Assembly (NCBI RefSeq): GCF_019430905.1
Contig: NZ_JAHYCA010000001.1
Coordinates: 667,095 to 731,094 of the forward strand
Reading direction: 5' to 3'
Length of the DNA stretch: 64,000 bases
From: Billgrantia antri
GTDB taxonomy: Bacteria > Pseudomonadota > Gammaproteobacteria > Pseudomonadales > Halomonadaceae
A program made the translations under genes and the position numbers. A model generated the notes under the pieces. It was not told where the DNA came from. It was given only the letters and a program-made list of their open reading frames with translations, and did no database searches. Shown here piece after piece: positions 31,741 through 40,521 of the stretch. Numbering within the stretch: the first letter of the stretch is position 1; each line of letters begins with the position of its first letter.

Positions 31741-32133
31741 ATGAACGCGCAGGCGCTGGTGGACGAACGCGGCGAGCTGTGGCTGGCATTGGCCCCGCTG
31801 TGGCTGGAACGCGAACCCAGCGAGAGCGACTTCGCGCATATGGTGGGGGTCATTCAGCGTCAGGACCTGACGCTGCGCGAGCTGGAATGGATCTTCCGCC
31901 TGGAGCTTGCCCCGGTACTGGTGCGTAACCAGGTGTCGATCGCCGGCCAGTGGCGCAACTTCGACGACTATCGGTTGATGCAGCAACTGGTCGCCCACAA
32001 CCTGCGCCTCAAGGGGTGGCGGCGCAAGACCTGGGCGCTGTTCTCGGGGCTGACCACGATGATGACGCGGCACCGTTGGAACGAGCTGATGGCGCGCGTG
32101 ATGATGGCGCGGGGGGAGTCGCCTCACACCTGA
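31741..32133 (+). CDS. conserved hypothetical protein (DUF7079-like)
   Basis: This 130-aa soluble protein has no signal peptide. It is rich in W, L and R (LWLALAPLWLEREPSESDF, LRELEWIFRLELAPVLVRNQ), likely all-helical. It resembles a small uncharacterised family that I tentatively place with DUF7079. GGAGG lies upstream of the ATG. It is divergent from fabV and convergent with the peroxidase gene. Confidence 0.75.
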   Translation: MNAQALVDERGELWLALAPLWLEREPSESDFAHMVGVIQRQDLTLRELEWIFRLELAPVLVRNQVSIAGQWRNFDDYRLMQQLVAHNLRLKGWRRKTWALFSGLTTMMTRHRWNELMARVMMARGESPHT

Positions 32134-32173
32134 CTCAGTTGCGTCGGTACGATCGCCACGAACCGTCACCCGA

Positions 32174-32668
32174 CTAGAGCTGGAACTTCTCGTCGAGTGC
32201 CTCTTCCAGGGCTCGCTCCAGCTCCTGACCGCTCGCGCGCGGCGAGAAGCGTTGAATCACCCGGCCGTCCCGGGCCACCAGAAACTTGGTGAAGTTCCAT
32301 TTGATCAGCCGGGTGCGCATCACACCCGGTGCCTCGCGCTTGAGCTCGACGAACAGCGGATGCGCGCCGGTGCCGTTGACCCTGACCTTCTCCATGACCG
32401 GGAACGTCACGCCATACTGGCTAGAACTGAAGGCACAGAAATCCAGCGCCGTCTCCGGCGACTGGCGGGCAAACTGATTGCAGGGAAAAGCCAGCACGGT
32501 GAGGCCGCGGTCGCGATGGCGACGATAGAGACGCTCCAACTCGCCGAGCTGCGAAGTGTAGCCGCAGCGGCTGGCGACGTTCACGATCAGCAGCACTTGT
32601 CCCCGCAAGGCCCGCAGATTGAAGGGCTCACCGCGGAAGGTGCGGCATTCGTGCTCGTGGATGGCCAT
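32174..32668 (-). CDS. glutathione peroxidase family protein (Cys type)
   Basis: This 164-aa thiol peroxidase reduces peroxides. The peroxidatic residue is Cys35 in NVASRCGYT, encoded by TGC rather than selenocysteine. FPCNQF and KWNFTKFL supply the conserved Gln, Trp and Asn of the active site. No signal peptide, so it is cytoplasmic. It is divergent from the AidB-like dehydrogenase gene. Confidence 0.93.
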   Translation of the reverse strand: MAIHEHECRTFRGEPFNLRALRGQVLLIVNVASRCGYTSQLGELERLYRRHRDRGLTVLAFPCNQFARQSPETALDFCAFSSSQYGVTFPVMEKVRVNGTGAHPLFVELKREAPGVMRTRLIKWNFTKFLVARDGRVIQRFSPRASGQELERALEEALDEKFQL

Positions 32669-32887
32669 GTGTTCGCCTGCCTCGCTGTCCTCTCACCATG
32701 CCACGTCTTACACGTAGCACCACTCAGCGCACCGAGGCAACCTGCCTCGGGCCTGCCCAAGCCAGGCTATCTTGCACGCTGCCCTCAAGCCTACCGAGAA
32801 GCGGCGGCGGCGTCACGTTCGCTGCGCGTTGACCGCTTCCGAACGACTGTTCATGCTGAAACGACAGCGATACGGAGGACAGCTGCC

Positions 32888-34540
32888 ATGCGCGACAATG
32901 CCCCCCGCTGCCATCTGGCGACCCACGAGGTGCTCAACCAGCCCGACACGCCTAGCGACTGCGATCTCATCGCCAGCGACCTGCCGCTGCGCGAAGCGCT
33001 GGAACGTGAGGCGCCGTCCTGGGTTGCCGAACGCCTGGCAGCGCTGGGTCGCGATCTCGGCAGTGCCCACGTGCAGGCATTGGGCGAAACGGCCAACCGC
33101 CACCCGCCGGAGCTGCGCCTGTTCGACCGCCACGGCCGGCGGCTGGACGAGGTACGCTACCACCCCGCGTATCATGAGCTGATGCACTTGGCCATCGATA
33201 ACGGCTGGCACGCCGTGGCCTGGCACGAAGAGGGAAACGGCGGGCACCAGGCGCATGTCGCCGCGCTCTACCTGCTGACCCAGGCCGAGCCGGGCTTCTG
33301 CTGCCCCGTCACCATGACCCATGCCGCCATGCCGGTATTGCGCCGCAGCCCCGAGATCGAGGCCGAATGGGCCGCTGGCCTGCTGGCCAACGCCTACGAC
33401 CCCCGCGCCCTGCCCGCTCAGGAGAAGCGCGGCCTTACCTTCGGCATGGCAATGACCGAAAAGCAGGGCGGCAGCGACGTGCGCCGCAACACTACCCGCG
33501 CCGAACGCGACGGCGAGGGCTGGCGGCTCACCGGCCACAAGTGGTTCTGCAGTGCGCCGATGTCCGACGCCTTTCTCACCCTGGCCCAGACCGACGCCGG
33601 CCTCTCCTGTTTCCTGGCGCCACGCTTCACACCGGACGGCGAACGCAACGCCATCGAGATCCAGCGGCTCAAGGAGAAGTGCGGCAATCGCGCCAACGCC
33701 TCGGCGGAGATCGAGTATCGCGGCGCCTGGGCCACCCTGGTCGGCGAGCCCGGCCGCGGCGTGGCCACCATCATCGACATGGTGCAGCAGACCCGCCTCG
33801 ATGCCGCCACCGCCCCGGTGGGCATGATGCGCCAGGCCTTGTCCGAAGCGTGGCGACACGCGCGCCAGCGTCACGCCTTCGGCCGGGCACTCGCCGAGCA
33901 GCCGCTGATGCAGGCAGTGATCGCCGACCTGGCGCTGGAAGTGGAAGCCGGCCTGGCGCTGGCCCTGCGCACCGCTCGCGCCTTCGACGGCGACGCCCGC
34001 GGCGAGGCCCACGAAACCGCGCTTGCACGAGTGCTGCCGACGCTCGCCAAGTACTGGCACAACAAGCGCGGACCGGGGTTCATGGCCGAAGCCATGGAGT
34101 GCCTGGGGGGGATTGGCTACGTGGAAGAGACACCGCTGGCACGGCTCTATCGGGAGGCGCCGGTGAACTCAATCTGGGAGGGCTCGGGCAACGTCATCTG
34201 CCTCGATCTGCTGCGCGTGCTGACACGTCATCCGGAATCGATCGCCGCCCTGCGCCGGGAGTTCAGCGCCGTGCAAGGCATGCAGCAGGATCTCGACCTG
34301 GCACTGGCCGGGCTGGAACGCGACCTGTCGCAGCCTGCCGAAGCGCTAGAGCCACGTGCTCGCTGGCTGGCGCAGCGCCTGGCTCAGAGCCTGCAGGCGG
34401 CCTTGCTGCTGCGCCACGCGCCGAACGAGGTGGCCGAGACCTTCTGCCGCTCGCGTCTCGGCGTGGAGGCCAGTCCGGCCTATGGCGTACTGCCGGAAGG
34501 CTCACCGCTGGCGACGATCCTGGCGCGGATCGGGGACTGA
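32888..34540 (+). CDS. AidB-like acyl-CoA dehydrogenase
   Basis: The 550-aa flavoprotein shows the acyl-CoA dehydrogenase core (FGMAMTEKQGGSDVRRNTT, then GHKWFCSAPMSDAF, TRLDAATAPVGMMRQA and AMECLGGIGYVEETPLARLYREAPVNSIWEGSGN). These blocks match the AidB / DNA-alkylation-response subgroup. The DNA-repair role of AidB is debated, so isovaleryl-type activity is possible. GGAGG nine bases upstream fixes ATG 32888; the longer frame before it is an artefact. Its last 61 bases overlap the convergent EAL gene. Confidence 0.9.
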   Translation: MRDNAPRCHLATHEVLNQPDTPSDCDLIASDLPLREALEREAPSWVAERLAALGRDLGSAHVQALGETANRHPPELRLFDRHGRRLDEVRYHPAYHELMHLAIDNGWHAVAWHEEGNGGHQAHVAALYLLTQAEPGFCCPVTMTHAAMPVLRRSPEIEAEWAAGLLANAYDPRALPAQEKRGLTFGMAMTEKQGGSDVRRNTTRAERDGEGWRLTGHKWFCSAPMSDAFLTLAQTDAGLSCFLAPRFTPDGERNAIEIQRLKEKCGNRANASAEIEYRGAWATLVGEPGRGVATIIDMVQQTRLDAATAPVGMMRQALSEAWRHARQRHAFGRALAEQPLMQAVIADLALEVEAGLALALRTARAFDGDARGEAHETALARVLPTLAKYWHNKRGPGFMAEAMECLGGIGYVEETPLARLYREAPVNSIWEGSGNVICLDLLRVLTRHPESIAALRREFSAVQGMQQDLDLALAGLERDLSQPAEALEPRARWLAQRLAQSLQAALLLRHAPNEVAETFCRSRLGVEASPAYGVLPEGSPLATILARIGD

Positions 34541-35718
34541 TCGCAGGCCAGTCGGGGGATCTCATCCGCCGGCACCGGCCGCGACAGGCCGAAGCCCTGC
34601 ACATGGGTGCAGCCGAAGCGGGCCAGCGTGGGCAGGCAGTCGAGTTCCTCGACCCCCTCGGCCACCACGCGAATGCCCAGGCGTCGGCCGAGCAGGGCGA
34701 TGGCCTCGACGATCGCCGCGTCCTGGCTATCCTGTTGCAAGTGACGGATGAAGCTGCGGTCAATCTTGAGCTCGCTGATCGGCAGCATCTGCAGCCGTGA
34801 GAGCGAGGAGAAGCCGACACCGAAGTCGTCGACCGCCACCTCCATGCCGCTCAGATGCAGTCGCGCAGCAATCTCCGACCCCAGCAGCTCGTCGTCCATG
34901 GCTGCCGTCTCGGTGATCTCGAGCACGACCAAGGGCGAATCGCCCGGGGCCAGCTGGCGGGTCAACGCCGGCAGCTGCGACGCCATCAAGTCGTCGGCGG
35001 TGACATTGACCGAGAGTGATAACAGCACGCCCTGCTCACGCCAGCGCTGGGCATCGGCCAGCGCCTGCTCGAGCACGTGGCAGGTCAGGCGCCGGCTCTG
35101 TGCCGCCGTGAGCATGGGCAGGAAACTGGCCGGGCCGATCAGCCCGATCTGGGGATGCGACCAGCGCACCAGGGCCTCGACGCCGCTCAGGCGACCGCTC
35201 GCCAGTTCGAACTGCGGCTGATAATGCACGGTGAGCTCACGGCGCTGGAGCGCCGATTCCAGCTCATCGGCGGAAAAGAAAGGACTGTCTTCGGGTACGA
35301 TGGCCGGCTTGCGCCCGGGACGCAGCCGATCGAGACGCTGCCTGAGCTCGGCCAGCCGCATCGGTTTGTCCAACGAACCGAGCATCTGCAGCCCCAGGGT
35401 ATGGCCGACCCTCTCGGCAATGCGCGAGATCTTGCGCTCGACGCCGCCCAATAGCAGCACCCAGCCAGCGAAGCGCTGCTCGGCCAGCAGCCGAAGCAGC
35501 TCGATGCCATCCGGGTCGCCGAACTCGAGCCCCATGATCACCAACTGCGGCGCACACTCGTCGAGCTCTGCCAGCAGCGCATCGGCGCGTCGGTAGCAGC
35601 GGCTCTCCAGGCCCAGCACATGCAGTTGCAGCGACAGCACCGCCACCACATCGGGATCCTCGTCGAGCACCAGGGCCAGGGCTCGCTCTTCTTCGTCGTA
35701 TTCCGCCAATAGGTTCAT
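34480..35718 (-). CDS. degenerate receiver plus EAL domain protein (c-di-GMP phosphodiesterase)
   Basis: The 412-aa protein has an N-terminal CheY-like domain (about residues 13-130) and a C-terminal EAL domain. The receiver lacks the phosphorylated aspartate: the usual position reads VIMGLEFGD, with Gly in place of Asp. The EAL domain keeps GVEALVRW, LEITETAAM and the DDFGVGFSSLSRLQ motif, plus LKIDRSFI and VVAEGVE, so hydrolysis of c-di-GMP is likely. The architecture recalls RocR-type response regulators. The first open codon is TTG; the ATG next to it (35718) is taken as start. The 3' end overlaps the acyl-CoA dehydrogenase gene by 61 bases. Confidence 0.9.
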   Translation of the reverse strand: MNLLAEYDEEERALALVLDEDPDVVAVLSLQLHVLGLESRCYRRADALLAELDECAPQLVIMGLEFGDPDGIELLRLLAEQRFAGWVLLLGGVERKISRIAERVGHTLGLQMLGSLDKPMRLAELRQRLDRLRPGRKPAIVPEDSPFFSADELESALQRRELTVHYQPQFELASGRLSGVEALVRWSHPQIGLIGPASFLPMLTAAQSRRLTCHVLEQALADAQRWREQGVLLSLSVNVTADDLMASQLPALTRQLAPGDSPLVVLEITETAAMDDELLGSEIAARLHLSGMEVAVDDFGVGFSSLSRLQMLPISELKIDRSFIRHLQQDSQDAAIVEAIALLGRRLGIRVVAEGVEELDCLPTLARFGCTHVQGFGLSRPVPADEIPRLACDQSPIRARIVASGEPSGSTP

Positions 35719-35798
35719 CAAGGGATCCCGCTCACGAATTATCCTGAGACTACCATCATCCCTGACGACCAGCCGGCTCAGCTATCAACGCTTGACCT

Positions 35799-36416
35799 TC
35801 AGCCGAGGGGGCCGATGACCACACGCAGGGCAAGTGCCAGCAGCATCATGCCGGTAATGCGATGAATCCAATGCGCCCGGGCCTGCAGCCAGGGCAAAAC
35901 GCGGGAGTGGGTCAACGACACCGCCACCAGCACGTACCAGCCGCCATCGATGACCATTGCCGTAGCGACGATGATCGCCTTGGCCGCCAGGCTCATTTCC
36001 GGCGTGACGAACTGGCTGAGCAGCGCGACGAAGAACAGGATCAGCTTGGGATTGCCCAGCGCCACCAGCATACCCTCGCGGGCCGCCTGGCGACGGGTAG
36101 TCGCCACGCCGGCCGCTTCGAGTGCCGCTGCCCTGCCGGCACGCAACGCCTTGATCCCGAGCCAGGCCAGGTAAGCCGCTCCAACCCAGGTGATCGCCTG
36201 GAACAGTGTGGGAAAGCGCACGATCAGCGCTCCCAGCCCGAGCACCGTGAGCAGGGCATAAAAGCCTACCCCGAGCGCATGCGACAGCGCCGCCACGATG
36301 CCGGGCGAGCGGCCGCCGCCCAGCGTATGACGCAGCACCAGGGCCAGGCTCGGCCCGGGTGACATCGCCCCCATGGCGCACACCGCCACCAATGACATCC
36401 AGAGTGAAAGCGGCAT
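35799..36416 (-). CDS. LysE/RhtB-family amino-acid exporter
   Basis: The 205-aa protein has about six membrane helices and the family N-terminus with the conserved MSPGPSLALVLRHTLGGGR, then GNPKLILFFVALLSQF. These proteins export amino acids or small metabolites; the substrate is unknown. AGGAG before ATG 36416 favours this start over an open frame 28 codons longer. It lies between the EAL gene and rnk, all on the same strand. Confidence 0.9.
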   Translation of the reverse strand: MPLSLWMSLVAVCAMGAMSPGPSLALVLRHTLGGGRSPGIVAALSHALGVGFYALLTVLGLGALIVRFPTLFQAITWVGAAYLAWLGIKALRAGRAAALEAAGVATTRRQAAREGMLVALGNPKLILFFVALLSQFVTPEMSLAAKAIIVATAMVIDGGWYVLVAVSLTHSRVLPWLQARAHWIHRITGMMLLALALRVVIGPLG

Positions 36417-36453
36417 TCCTGCTCCTCTTCGGTTGAGCGCCAGGCGCGTCGGC

Positions 36454-36867
36454 TCAGCGGTGGTACTGGCCTTCCCGTTCGGGCTGCCACAGGATCGCAT
36501 CGATGCGCAGGCGCGCCTCGCCGCCGCCCGGCAGCGGCCAGTCGATCTCGTCGCCGATGCGCAGGCCGATCAGGCCGGCACCGATCGGGGCCATCACCGA
36601 GATGCCGTCCTCGGTGGCCGCCAGTGCATGGGGATAGACCAGCGTACGTATCATCTGCCGGCTGCGTGTCAGATCGGTGAACTGTACCTGGCTGTTCATG
36701 CTGACCACGTCCGCCGGAATCTCCTCGGGGTCGATCACCTCGCCGCGCTCGAGCTCCTCTTCCAGGCAGTCGGCAACGAAGCGATCCTTGTCGTTGGCCT
36801 GATCGATCAGGCGCTGCAGCCGCTCCGCATCCAGGCGGTTGATGATGATGGGGGGACGGGATGACAT
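36454..36867 (-). CDS. rnk: nucleoside diphosphate kinase regulator Rnk
   Basis: Rnk is a GreA/GreB-like RNA polymerase secondary-channel protein. The 137-aa product starts MSSRPPIIINRLDAERL and contains the C-terminal GreA domain (FTDLTRSRQMIRTLVYP, GLIGLRIGDEIDWPLPGG). Length matches E. coli Rnk (136 aa). A GAGG site precedes the ATG; the longer open frame is a shadow. Confidence 0.92.
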   Translation of the reverse strand: MSSRPPIIINRLDAERLQRLIDQANDKDRFVADCLEEELERGEVIDPEEIPADVVSMNSQVQFTDLTRSRQMIRTLVYPHALAATEDGISVMAPIGAGLIGLRIGDEIDWPLPGGGEARLRIDAILWQPEREGQYHR

Positions 36868-37025
36868 ACGACCTCCTTGGCACCGGCAGCGCCGCTCTTG
36901 GCAATGGGGCCGCCGGCCATGCAACGAAAACAGCCCTTCGCCCCGGGCGGGGAGAAGGACTGTGACTCTTACTATCATAAGCCCAAGCATGGGGAATGTC
37001 AGGCCCGCCAGACGCCTCCCGCTGC

Positions 37026-37184
37026 CTAACGTTGGGGCCGCCGCTTCGACGTCGCCAGCAGCACGCCGGCCAGCGCGATCAACGCCACACCGACGAAAGC
37101 ACCCGGACTCCGCTGTTGCCAGCCAAACAGCGCCAGCCCCACCCCAAGAGCGCCGAGCGCCCAGGCAAACCGCTTCACACCCAT
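37026..37184 (-). CDS. 52-aa hydrophobic protein, two membrane segments
   Basis: A short gene starts at ATG 37184 with GAGGAGG four bases upstream. It encodes 52 residues beginning MGVKRFAWALGALGVGLALF, with a second hydrophobic stretch AFVGVALIALAGVLLATS and a basic end KRRPQR. Two short helices joined by a turn (GWQQRSPG) give a small hairpin membrane protein. I do not recognise the family; the ribosome site and composition support a real gene. Confidence 0.6.
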   Translation of the reverse strand: MGVKRFAWALGALGVGLALFGWQQRSPGAFVGVALIALAGVLLATSKRRPQR

Positions 37185-37334
37185 ACCGCCTCCTCATTGT
37201 TCTCGCTCGACAGCATGCCGTGTGCAGCGCGGGGACATCAAGACACTTGCCGATGGCACTGCCTGTACGCCAAGGCGAACGTGGCGCCCGCTCATGCTGT
37301 CAAAACGCTGGATGAGGCAAACACGGGATCTCGC

Positions 37335-37724
37335 ATGAAGGCACACGACTTCCAGCGTGACGGCGGCGAGCCGAACGTTATCGAGGGCACCCTCGAGGCG
37401 AACGCGGGCCACTATTCCGAAGAGGGTTTCTGGGACAAGGTCGGCCACAGCGCCCGCCGAGCGGGCAAGCAGACCCTCGAGCCCGCCCTGAAGATGTACT
37501 ACTCGGCCCAGGACCCCAGCACACCGCTGTGGGCCAAGACCGCCATCTATGGTGCGCTGGGCTACTTCATCTCGCCGATCGACGCCATCCCTGACCTCAC
37601 ACCGCTACTCGGCTATACCGACGACATGAGCATACTGGCCGGCGCATTGGCCATCGTCGCGGCCAAGATCAACGACAAGCACCGGCAGAAGGCCAAGGCC
37701 ACGCTGGCAAGGTGGTTCGGGTAG
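37335..37724 (+). CDS. YkvA family (DUF1232) protein
   Basis: The 129-aa protein carries the DUF1232 core LWAKTAIYGALGYFISPIDAIPDLTPLLGYTDDMSIL, seen here from about residue 70. These small membrane-associated proteins are widespread and of unknown role. ATG 37335 was chosen because it gives a normal-length N-terminus; the frame is open further upstream. A hairpin terminator follows at 37755-37780. Confidence 0.88.
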   Translation: MKAHDFQRDGGEPNVIEGTLEANAGHYSEEGFWDKVGHSARRAGKQTLEPALKMYYSAQDPSTPLWAKTAIYGALGYFISPIDAIPDLTPLLGYTDDMSILAGALAIVAAKINDKHRQKAKATLARWFG

Positions 37725-37754
37725 GGTCTTTAGACTTAGAGATACCAAAAACGC

Positions 37755-37780
37755 AAACAGCCGCTCGTAAGCGACTGTTT
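37755..37780. terminator. bidirectional hairpin terminator
   Basis: AAACAG-c-CGCT, loop CGTA, AGCG-a-CTGTTT forms a stem of ten pairs with A/T flanks on both sides. It can end the YkvA transcript on + and the tRNA-Leu transcript on -. Confidence 0.7.
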
Positions 37781-37786
37781 TCTAAG

Positions 37787-37846
37787 TGGTACCGGCGGTC
37801 GGACTCGAACCGACAAGGGCTTGCACCCGGCGGATTTTGAATCCGT
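37787..37846 (-). tRNA. truncated tRNA-Leu (CAA), 3' part only; integration-site remnant
   Basis: Read on the - strand, the sequence has an anticodon loop TTCAAAA (anticodon CAA) and a long type-II variable arm around GGGTGCAAGCCC. It then has a perfect T-arm (GTCGGTTCGAGTCCGAC) and an acceptor 3' strand CGCCGGT-A-CCA with encoded CCA. The 5' acceptor strand and D-arm are missing: the bases upstream (37847-37910) show no match. A 3' tRNA fragment is what an integrase leaves at one end of an element inserted in a tRNA gene. Confidence 0.8.
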
Positions 37847-37910
37847 ATTTTGACAACATTAGGCCGCGCTTGCTACGGGCTTTTGTCGAAAAAATCAATA
37901 ACTTGAATTT

Positions 37911-37973
37911 TTACACTGGTTACACACAACACGTGATTTCGCTACGACCTGCGACCAAACTGCGACCACGTTG
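37911..37973 (+). repeat. island boundary repeat, copy 1
   Basis: It begins TTACACTGGTTACAC and continues with TTTCGCT, CTGCGA, CAAACTGCG and CCAC blocks that recur in the same order at 46522-46582. It lies about 65 bases inside the truncated tRNA-Leu. On the - strand it contains TGGTCGCA-type short repeats (GGTCGCAGTTTGGTCGCAGG) of a kind seen upstream of tyrosine-integrase genes. No integrase gene is present. Confidence 0.7.
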
Positions 37974-38137
37974 CACCAGCCATTGCAGCGGACGAGCGTC
38001 GGCTGCGCCCCTGGTATCCGGCAGCCTTGCGTGCTTTCACTCACTGGCCAGCCAGCTAAGTCAAAGTCAGTGATAAGACGAATTCTCACATTCGCTACGG
38101 AGGCAGCCTAAAGGTAAGTAAAGCTTGAAGAGCTCAT

Positions 38138-38347
38138 ATGTGCGGTCGCTTCGCCTCCTAAAACGTCTACCCCAAGCACGCCCGCAGGCTAGGCGTCATA
38201 GCGACAGATGAATCGCCTTCACCCCGCTACAACATACCGCCAGGCACTTGGATCTCCGGATTTCGTCAGGTCTCACTGCAGCACCGCCAACATGCGCAGC
38301 GCGCCGTCAGTCAGCGTGAATGCCCAGTAGTTGCCAGTCACCAATAG
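38138..38347 (+). pseudogene. SRAP/YedK (HMCES-like) protein, broken N-terminal fragment
   Basis: The frame starts MCGRFAS, the invariant start of SRAP proteins whose Cys2 crosslinks to abasic DNA. A TAA stop follows at codon 8 (38159). After it the same frame continues NVYPKHARRLGVIATDE and then RYNIPPGTWISGFR, the family's conserved RYN-x-P-G block. The frame ends at a TAG at 38345 after about 69 codons, so the C-terminal two thirds is lost. It is a clear remnant, not a functional gene. Confidence 0.75.
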
Positions 38348-38428
38348 GTACTGACGCACCTCAAATGGCAATTCCCTTAGACGGCAACAAACGACTTTGC
38401 CATGCCCCGCCTGCCCACCCTACCTTCA

Positions 38429-39184
<756 letters not shown>

Positions 39185-39234
39185 GGCTCCATCCACTCAA
39201 GGTTTGGAGCCTCCGGGAATCCCGGTACGGTTCA

Positions 39235-39571
39235 TCGGTTCGGTAGTCGATGGAGACTAGCGGGCACTCCTCGTAGCCCAGGATACCGGCAAGTTCACCC
39301 TCGGCGGCAGCCTGGAGTGCCGCATTGACCTCCTCCACCATCACCTCGCGCTCAAGCTCGAAGACCATGTCGGTGAGCGAGGCATTGGCCAGGAGCACGC
39401 GCACGGCGTGGCCGTTCAGATTGCCCTTGAGCGCGTGAAAGATCGCCATGATAGCCTTGGCCGGTCACGGTCAGGAACAGGGCTCATGCCGAAGGCCCGC
39501 ACCCGCCGCAGGTCCTTGTGCGGCGCGTCCAGGATGGTCTGCGTATTGGTGATGTCGTGCACGGTCATCAT
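39235..39571 (-). pseudogene. glyceraldehyde-3-phosphate dehydrogenase fragment (arsenic-operon type)
   Basis: Internal GAPDH sequence is readable in two frames. The first is [20 protein letters not shown] then [13 protein letters not shown]. After a frameshift near 39470 come [42 protein letters not shown] and VSIDYRTD. The IS3 element starts immediately after that. The N-terminal NAD domain with the catalytic Cys and the C-terminus are both absent. A GAPDH beside arsC/arsR is usually the partner of ArsJ (1-arseno-3-phosphoglycerate export). No arsJ remains here. Confidence 0.8.
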
Positions 39572-39606
39572 TAAGCCATGGCAGGATGGGGCGCAATGCG
39601 CCTGGC

Positions 39607-40032
39607 TCAGCGCTCGAAGTCGTCGCGCCCCTTGATCTCCAGCCACAGCATCAATCCATGACGTATCTCGACCAGCGCCTGCTCGTAGGCATCCCATCGC
39701 TCGATCAGGCGCGGATCGCGGATATCCCAGTAAAGATACTCATCGCTCCCCCCGGTCCAGTCGCGGCACGCCTGCTGGGCCTTGTCGCAGAGCACGATCA
39801 CCGTATCGAAATGCTCACCGGCGAAGTCGTCCAGGGGCTTGCTGGCGAGCCCTTGAGTATCGATACCTTGCTTGCTCAAGGCAGCCAAGGTCAGCTCATG
39901 GGGGTGATCAGACTCAGAGCCAGCACTGAACGCCTCGAAGCGGTCGCCAGCCAGATGACGTAACAGGGCTTCGCCCATCAGGGATCTGGCCGAGTTGGCA
40001 TTGCACAGGAACAGAACACGTCGCTGCTTCAT
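39607..40032 (-). CDS. arsC: arsenate reductase, LMW-phosphatase (thioredoxin-coupled) type
   Basis: This 141-aa protein reduces arsenate to arsenite. It has the P-loop [11 protein letters not shown] with Cys10 and a redox pair Cys82 and Cys89 ([10 protein letters not shown]). These are the same three positions as in Staphylococcus pI258 ArsC, pointing to thioredoxin recycling. GGAG before ATG 40032 sets the start. It is divergent from arsR, sharing a 132-base region that contains the ArsR-type palindrome. A second, unrelated ArsC is encoded on the other side. Confidence 0.92.
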   Translation of the reverse strand: MKQRRVLFLCNANSARSLMGEALLRHLAGDRFEAFSAGSESDHPHELTLAALSKQGIDTQGLASKPLDDFAGEHFDTVIVLCDKAQQACRDWTGGSDEYLYWDIRDPRLIERWDAYEQALVEIRHGLMLWLEIKGRDDFER

Positions 40033-40146
40033 CAAGTGGCTCCTCGTTGATCCGAATTAGCATGTATCCGAGTAGAGTGGCGTTGTACGCTGCCGGGACG
40101 TACGACGTCTCCCCTTCGGATAACGACCTTGACGCGTCTTCAATAA

Positions 40147-40170
40147 TTCCATATTTTTAGAAATATGGAA
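40147..40170. promoter_or_regulatory. candidate ArsR operator overlapping the arsR start codon
   Basis: TTCCATATTT, spacer TTAG, AAATATGGAA is a perfect 10-bp inverted repeat. The ATG of arsR (40165) lies inside its right arm, and no ribosome site precedes it. It is in the region between divergent arsC and arsR, so one dimer could control both. Binding is inferred. Confidence 0.65.
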
Positions 40171-40515
40171 ACATCAAACGTAATCGAGAGCTTTTCCGCT
40201 CTGGCCCAGGCGACACGCCTAGATATCTTTCGCCTACTGGTACGGCAGGAACCGGATGGGCTCCCCGCCGGCGAGATCGCAAGGCAGCTATCGGTGCCAC
40301 ACGCCACGATGTCGGCGCACCTGTCTGTGCTGTCGCGGGCAGGGCTGGTGGTATCCCGTCGCCAGGGGCGCTCGATCATCTATCGGGCGAATCTGAGCCA
40401 CATGCAGGAAGCCATCCGCTTCCTGGTGCGCGACTGCTGCGCGGGGCATCCGGAGGTGTGTGGCCCCTTGGCGGAGTCCCTGATCGGTTGCACTCCGAAT
40501 CAAGATAGGGAATGA
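40165..40515 (+). CDS. arsR: ArsR-family arsenic-responsive repressor
   Basis: The 116-aa winged-helix repressor has ALAQATRLDIFRLL, the recognition region SVPHATMSAHLSVLSRAGLV and the wing SRRQGRSIIYR. The metalloid site is probably C-terminal: Cys91, Cys92 and Cys99 in RDCCAGHPEVC. This resembles the Acidithiobacillus-type site rather than the helix-3 CxC of plasmid R773 ArsR. It is the first gene of arsR-arsC-arsH-acr3. The start codon lies inside a palindrome and has no visible Shine-Dalgarno, suggesting a leaderless or poorly translated message. Confidence 0.94.
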   Translation: METSNVIESFSALAQATRLDIFRLLVRQEPDGLPAGEIARQLSVPHATMSAHLSVLSRAGLVVSRRQGRSIIYRANLSHMQEAIRFLVRDCCAGHPEVCGPLAESLIGCTPNQDRE

Positions 40516-40521
40516 GACGCT

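Noticed and set aside
32174..32668. Selenocysteine in the glutathione peroxidase
   Set aside because: The active-site codon is TGC (Cys35), so no recoding is needed.
37786..38073. 95-codon frame over the tRNA-Leu fragment
   Set aside because: It runs antisense through a tRNA 3' end and a repeat; no family or ribosome site.
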